From Myxococcales bacterium (GTDB taxonomy: Bacteria > Myxococcota_A > Polyangia > GCA-2747355): 62,848 nucleotides of DNA. Positions 61,392 through 62,848 of the stretch are shown piece by piece. The stretch is taken from NCBI GenBank assembly GCA_020431405.1, contig JAGQIK010000052.1, positions 1-62,848 of the forward strand, read 5' to 3'. A model generated the notes under the pieces. The model saw only the letters and a list, made by a program, of their open reading frames with translations. It was not told where the DNA came from and did no database searches. The position numbers and the translations under genes were made by a program. Position 1 is the stretch's first letter; the number at the start of each line of letters is the position of its first letter.

Positions 61392-62273
61392 TCACTTGAA
61401 GCGCAACCGCAGCTTGTGTCGCACCGTCAGCGCGCGCGCGCGGCTGCACACTTTGCGCCGCAGCTTGTCGAGGCGCGAGATCGCGACGACGAGCTTTCCC
61501 ATGTCCTCGGCGAGCATCCTGCCGCGAAGCTTCGTCGGCACGCCCTCGTAGCGCTTGCTGAGCTTGATCGTACGCAGCTTGTGACGCTGGCGCGCGACCA
61601 TCTGCGGGTAGGTCACCAGGCAGAGCTTGTATTCGCCGGCAGCGAGCGAGACGTCCCAGAGGAAGCGCTTGAGCGTGTTCGAGCGCTCGCCGATGTAGCG
61701 GGTGATGAACGTCTCGCCATGGCGCTTGAGCCATCCGCCCTCGGCGGCGATCTCGCGGCGCGAGCTCTTGCTGTCGTTGTAGTAGATGCGCCGCAGCCGC
61801 TTGATGATCCAGATCAGCTGCTCGAGGTAGCGCTGACGGTGGCGAAACTGCGGGTGGCTCTCGCGCGAGCGGCCGTAGCCGACCTTGCGGAAGAGCGCGT
61901 CGAAGCGCGCGCCGAGCCGCGGCACGTCGCGCACCAGATCCCGCGCCAGTCGCTCGACGGTCTGCTTGCGCAGAAACGAGTAGTCGAGCCGTGTGGTCGA
62001 CAGCGAGCGAATGCGCAGCGCGCAGCCGCTGCCGCGCGCCTTGCAGCCGAGGCGGATCGGCTCGCCATGGCGCCGCGTCTCGATCACGTGTGTCGCGACG
62101 AAGCTCTCGCCCGGCAGGTACCAGCGCGTGCCGATCTGGAAGGGCTCGGCGACGTAGACGCGCGCGTGCTGCTTGGCTCGTCGCTCGGCGTCGACCCGCA
62201 TCACCGGCGTGAAGCGCGCGAACGCGGCTGGCGCATGGAGCAGCAGCAGCATCGTCGCGAGCAGCGGGCGCAT
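61392..62273 (-). CDS. Hypothetical secreted protein
   Basis: The 293-residue protein has a signal peptide (LATMLLLLHAPAAFA, cleavage near residue 19). The mature protein is very basic, with Arg/Lys-rich helices (LEQLIWIIKRLRRIYYNDSKSSRREI) and a likely beta strand set (GTRWYLPGESFVATHVIETRRHGEP). Three Cys are present (LGCKARGSGC and KLCLV). No family is recognised. ATG 62273 is chosen because it opens the signal peptide; the frame extends further toward the tRNA but without a signal. It is the upstream neighbour of the DUF4424-like gene and may be cotranscribed. Confidence 0.78.
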   Translation of the reverse strand: MRPLLATMLLLLHAPAAFARFTPVMRVDAERRAKQHARVYVAEPFQIGTRWYLPGESFVATHVIETRRHGEPIRLGCKARGSGCALRIRSLSTTRLDYSFLRKQTVERLARDLVRDVPRLGARFDALFRKVGYGRSRESHPQFRHRQRYLEQLIWIIKRLRRIYYNDSKSSRREIAAEGGWLKRHGETFITRYIGERSNTLKRFLWDVSLAAGEYKLCLVTYPQMVARQRHKLRTIKLSKRYEGVPTKLRGRMLAEDMGKLVVAISRLDKLRRKVCSRARALTVRHKLRLRFK

Positions 62274-62330
62274 GCTGTCCAGCGTAGGCCAGCGCGCGCG
62301 GATGGGACAACCTTGGCTAGGCGAAGGGGA

Positions 62331-62403
<73 letters not shown>

Positions 62404-62409
62404 TTACGG

Positions 62410-62442
62410 CTCTCGAAGAGGAGTAACGCTTGGCTTCGAGAG
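62410..62442 (-). other. Inverted repeat in the tRNA-Phe leader
   Basis: CTCTCGAAG and CTTCGAGAG are perfect nine-base arms (62410-62418 and 62434-62442) around a 15-base loop. The structure would sit seven bases before the mature 5' end of tRNA-Phe in the precursor and could guide RNase P processing or early transcription. The predicted transcript start falls close to the outer arm. Confidence 0.55.
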
Positions 62443-62447
62443 GTCCA

Positions 62448-62476
62448 CTTGTAGCGCCTGATAATCACGTTGGCAA
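62448..62476 (-). promoter_or_regulatory. Sigma-70-type promoter of tRNA-Phe
   Basis: Read on the minus strand, TTGCCA (62476-62471) is followed after exactly 17 bases by TACAAG (62453-62448). The -35 hexamer matches the consensus at five of six positions, the -10 at four of six. The predicted start near 62441 is about 40 bases before the mature tRNA. Confidence 0.6.
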
Positions 62477-62487
62477 TACATATCAGG
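62457..62487. promoter_or_regulatory. Inverted repeat spanning the tRNA-Phe -35 region
   Basis: CCTGATA (62457-62463) and TATCAGG (62481-62487) are perfect seven-base arms 17 bases apart, flanking the -35 hexamer of the predicted tRNA promoter. The spacing puts the arms 24 bases apart centre to centre. It may be a regulator or Fis-like binding region, or chance. Confidence 0.4.
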
Positions 62488-62597
62488 GCAGCAAATGTGC
62501 GTGGCGCTCGGTCGCTTGCGCCGAGGGATGTGCGTGCAATTCCCGCGGCTTCTCTTGGTGAGGCGGTGAAGGTGGCGTGCCTATTGGCAGCCGGGCA

Positions 62598-62848
62598 TCA
62601 CTTGGCGTCGAATGCGCGGTAGCTGCCCACGGGCGTGAGCTCGGTCGTTGCCGGCGGCTCGTCGCAGCGCTCCGCGATGTCCTTGGTGAAGGCCTTGAAA
62701 GCATCGAGCGAGGCGAGCGGATTCGAGCCGTCAGCCGTCTCGATCGAGGCGATGTGCACGAACGAGACGCCGTCGTCGGCCTTGAACGAGGCGTAGCGCA
62801 CGCCGCCGGGCGCCGCGCGCCCGAGCTCGGCGAAGACCTCGCGGATGA
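62598..62848 (-). CDS. Antibiotic-biosynthesis-monooxygenase-like protein (5' truncated by window edge)
   Basis: The frame is open to the window end. The visible last 83 or so residues (EVFAELGRAAPGGVRYASFKADDGVSFVHIASIETADG, then LDAFKAFTKDIAERCDEPPATTELTPVGSYRAFDAK in pieces) match the dimeric alpha-beta barrel pattern of ABM-like proteins as I recall it. The pattern is a FVHIA-type strand, a helix with FxxDIxxRC and a terminal VGSY strand. The function is uncertain; such proteins bind small aromatic or haem-like ligands. GTG 62801 is a possible internal start but the conserved strand before it argues for a longer protein. Confidence 0.72.
   Translation of the reverse strand, partial: IREVFAELGRAAPGGVRYASFKADDGVSFVHIASIETADGSNPLASLDAFKAFTKDIAERCDEPPATTELTPVGSYRAFDAK

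Overview
The window is a very GC-rich, gene-dense bacterial chromosome segment with about 60 protein genes and one tRNA. The base composition, many lipoprotein signal peptides, eukaryote-like Ser/Thr kinase and PP2C phosphatases, NtrC-type activators, PATAN-like signalling protein, FG-GAP/ASPIC-UnbV proteins and MopE-like metal-binding repeats suggest a Gram-negative of the Myxococcota or a neighbouring deltaproteobacterial lineage. This is inferred from gene style; no marker gene is present. By my hand count TAG is the commonest stop codon (about 31 of 59 genes), which is unusual at high GC. No gap between genes exceeds 300 bases, and I saw no CRISPR array, complete insertion sequence, rRNA or prophage.

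Layout. 1-2569: two PP2C phosphatases around a Ser/Thr kinase fused to a BRCT domain. 2566-5242: two tandem FadL-like outer membrane barrels. 5310-8767: small hypotheticals (one DUF6940-like), a HAD hydrolase and an M23 peptidase. 8841-16831: a stress and signalling block. It has a four-gene operon (BON/receiver protein, universal stress protein, OmpA lipoprotein, amidoligase), then an NtrC-type regulator with its PAS kinase and a single-domain response regulator, a DUF2383 protein and a hybrid kinase. 16875-20592: serine hydrolase, LysR regulator, metallo-beta-lactamase-fold lipoprotein and a DUF3365 haem lipoprotein.

20580-30095 is a seven-gene minus-strand operon, all predicted to act in the envelope: GMC oxidoreductase, two lipase paralogues (one lacking the nucleophile serine), metal-binding-repeat lipoprotein, MMPL transporter, LolA-like protein and outer membrane barrel. 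I infer a surface lipid processing and transport system. A divergent pair at 30209-32664 encodes a Tat lipoprotein of the gluconate-dehydrogenase subunit 3 family and a second GMC enzyme. 32710-39660 holds a transposase-like HTH protein, a LysR regulator and an RND efflux operon. 40240-41514 is strikingly close to animal beta-ureidopropionase.

42338-48079 is a signalling island. Two PAS-LuxR paralogues with a conserved cysteine cluster face a four-gene operon of a helical unknown, a PATAN-like protein, an ABC ATPase with a destroyed signature and Walker B, and a histidine kinase. The remainder holds FG-GAP lipoproteins (48778-50700, and 56657-58042 with seven 50-residue repeats), an isoaspartyl peptidase, a sigma-54 activator, and a TetR-controlled operon of a sphingosine-phosphate-lyase-like enzyme and an MlrC-like peptidase behind two palindromic operators. 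It ends with a frameshifted MFS transporter, secreted unknowns, a tRNA-Phe with a leader hairpin and a gene running off the right end.
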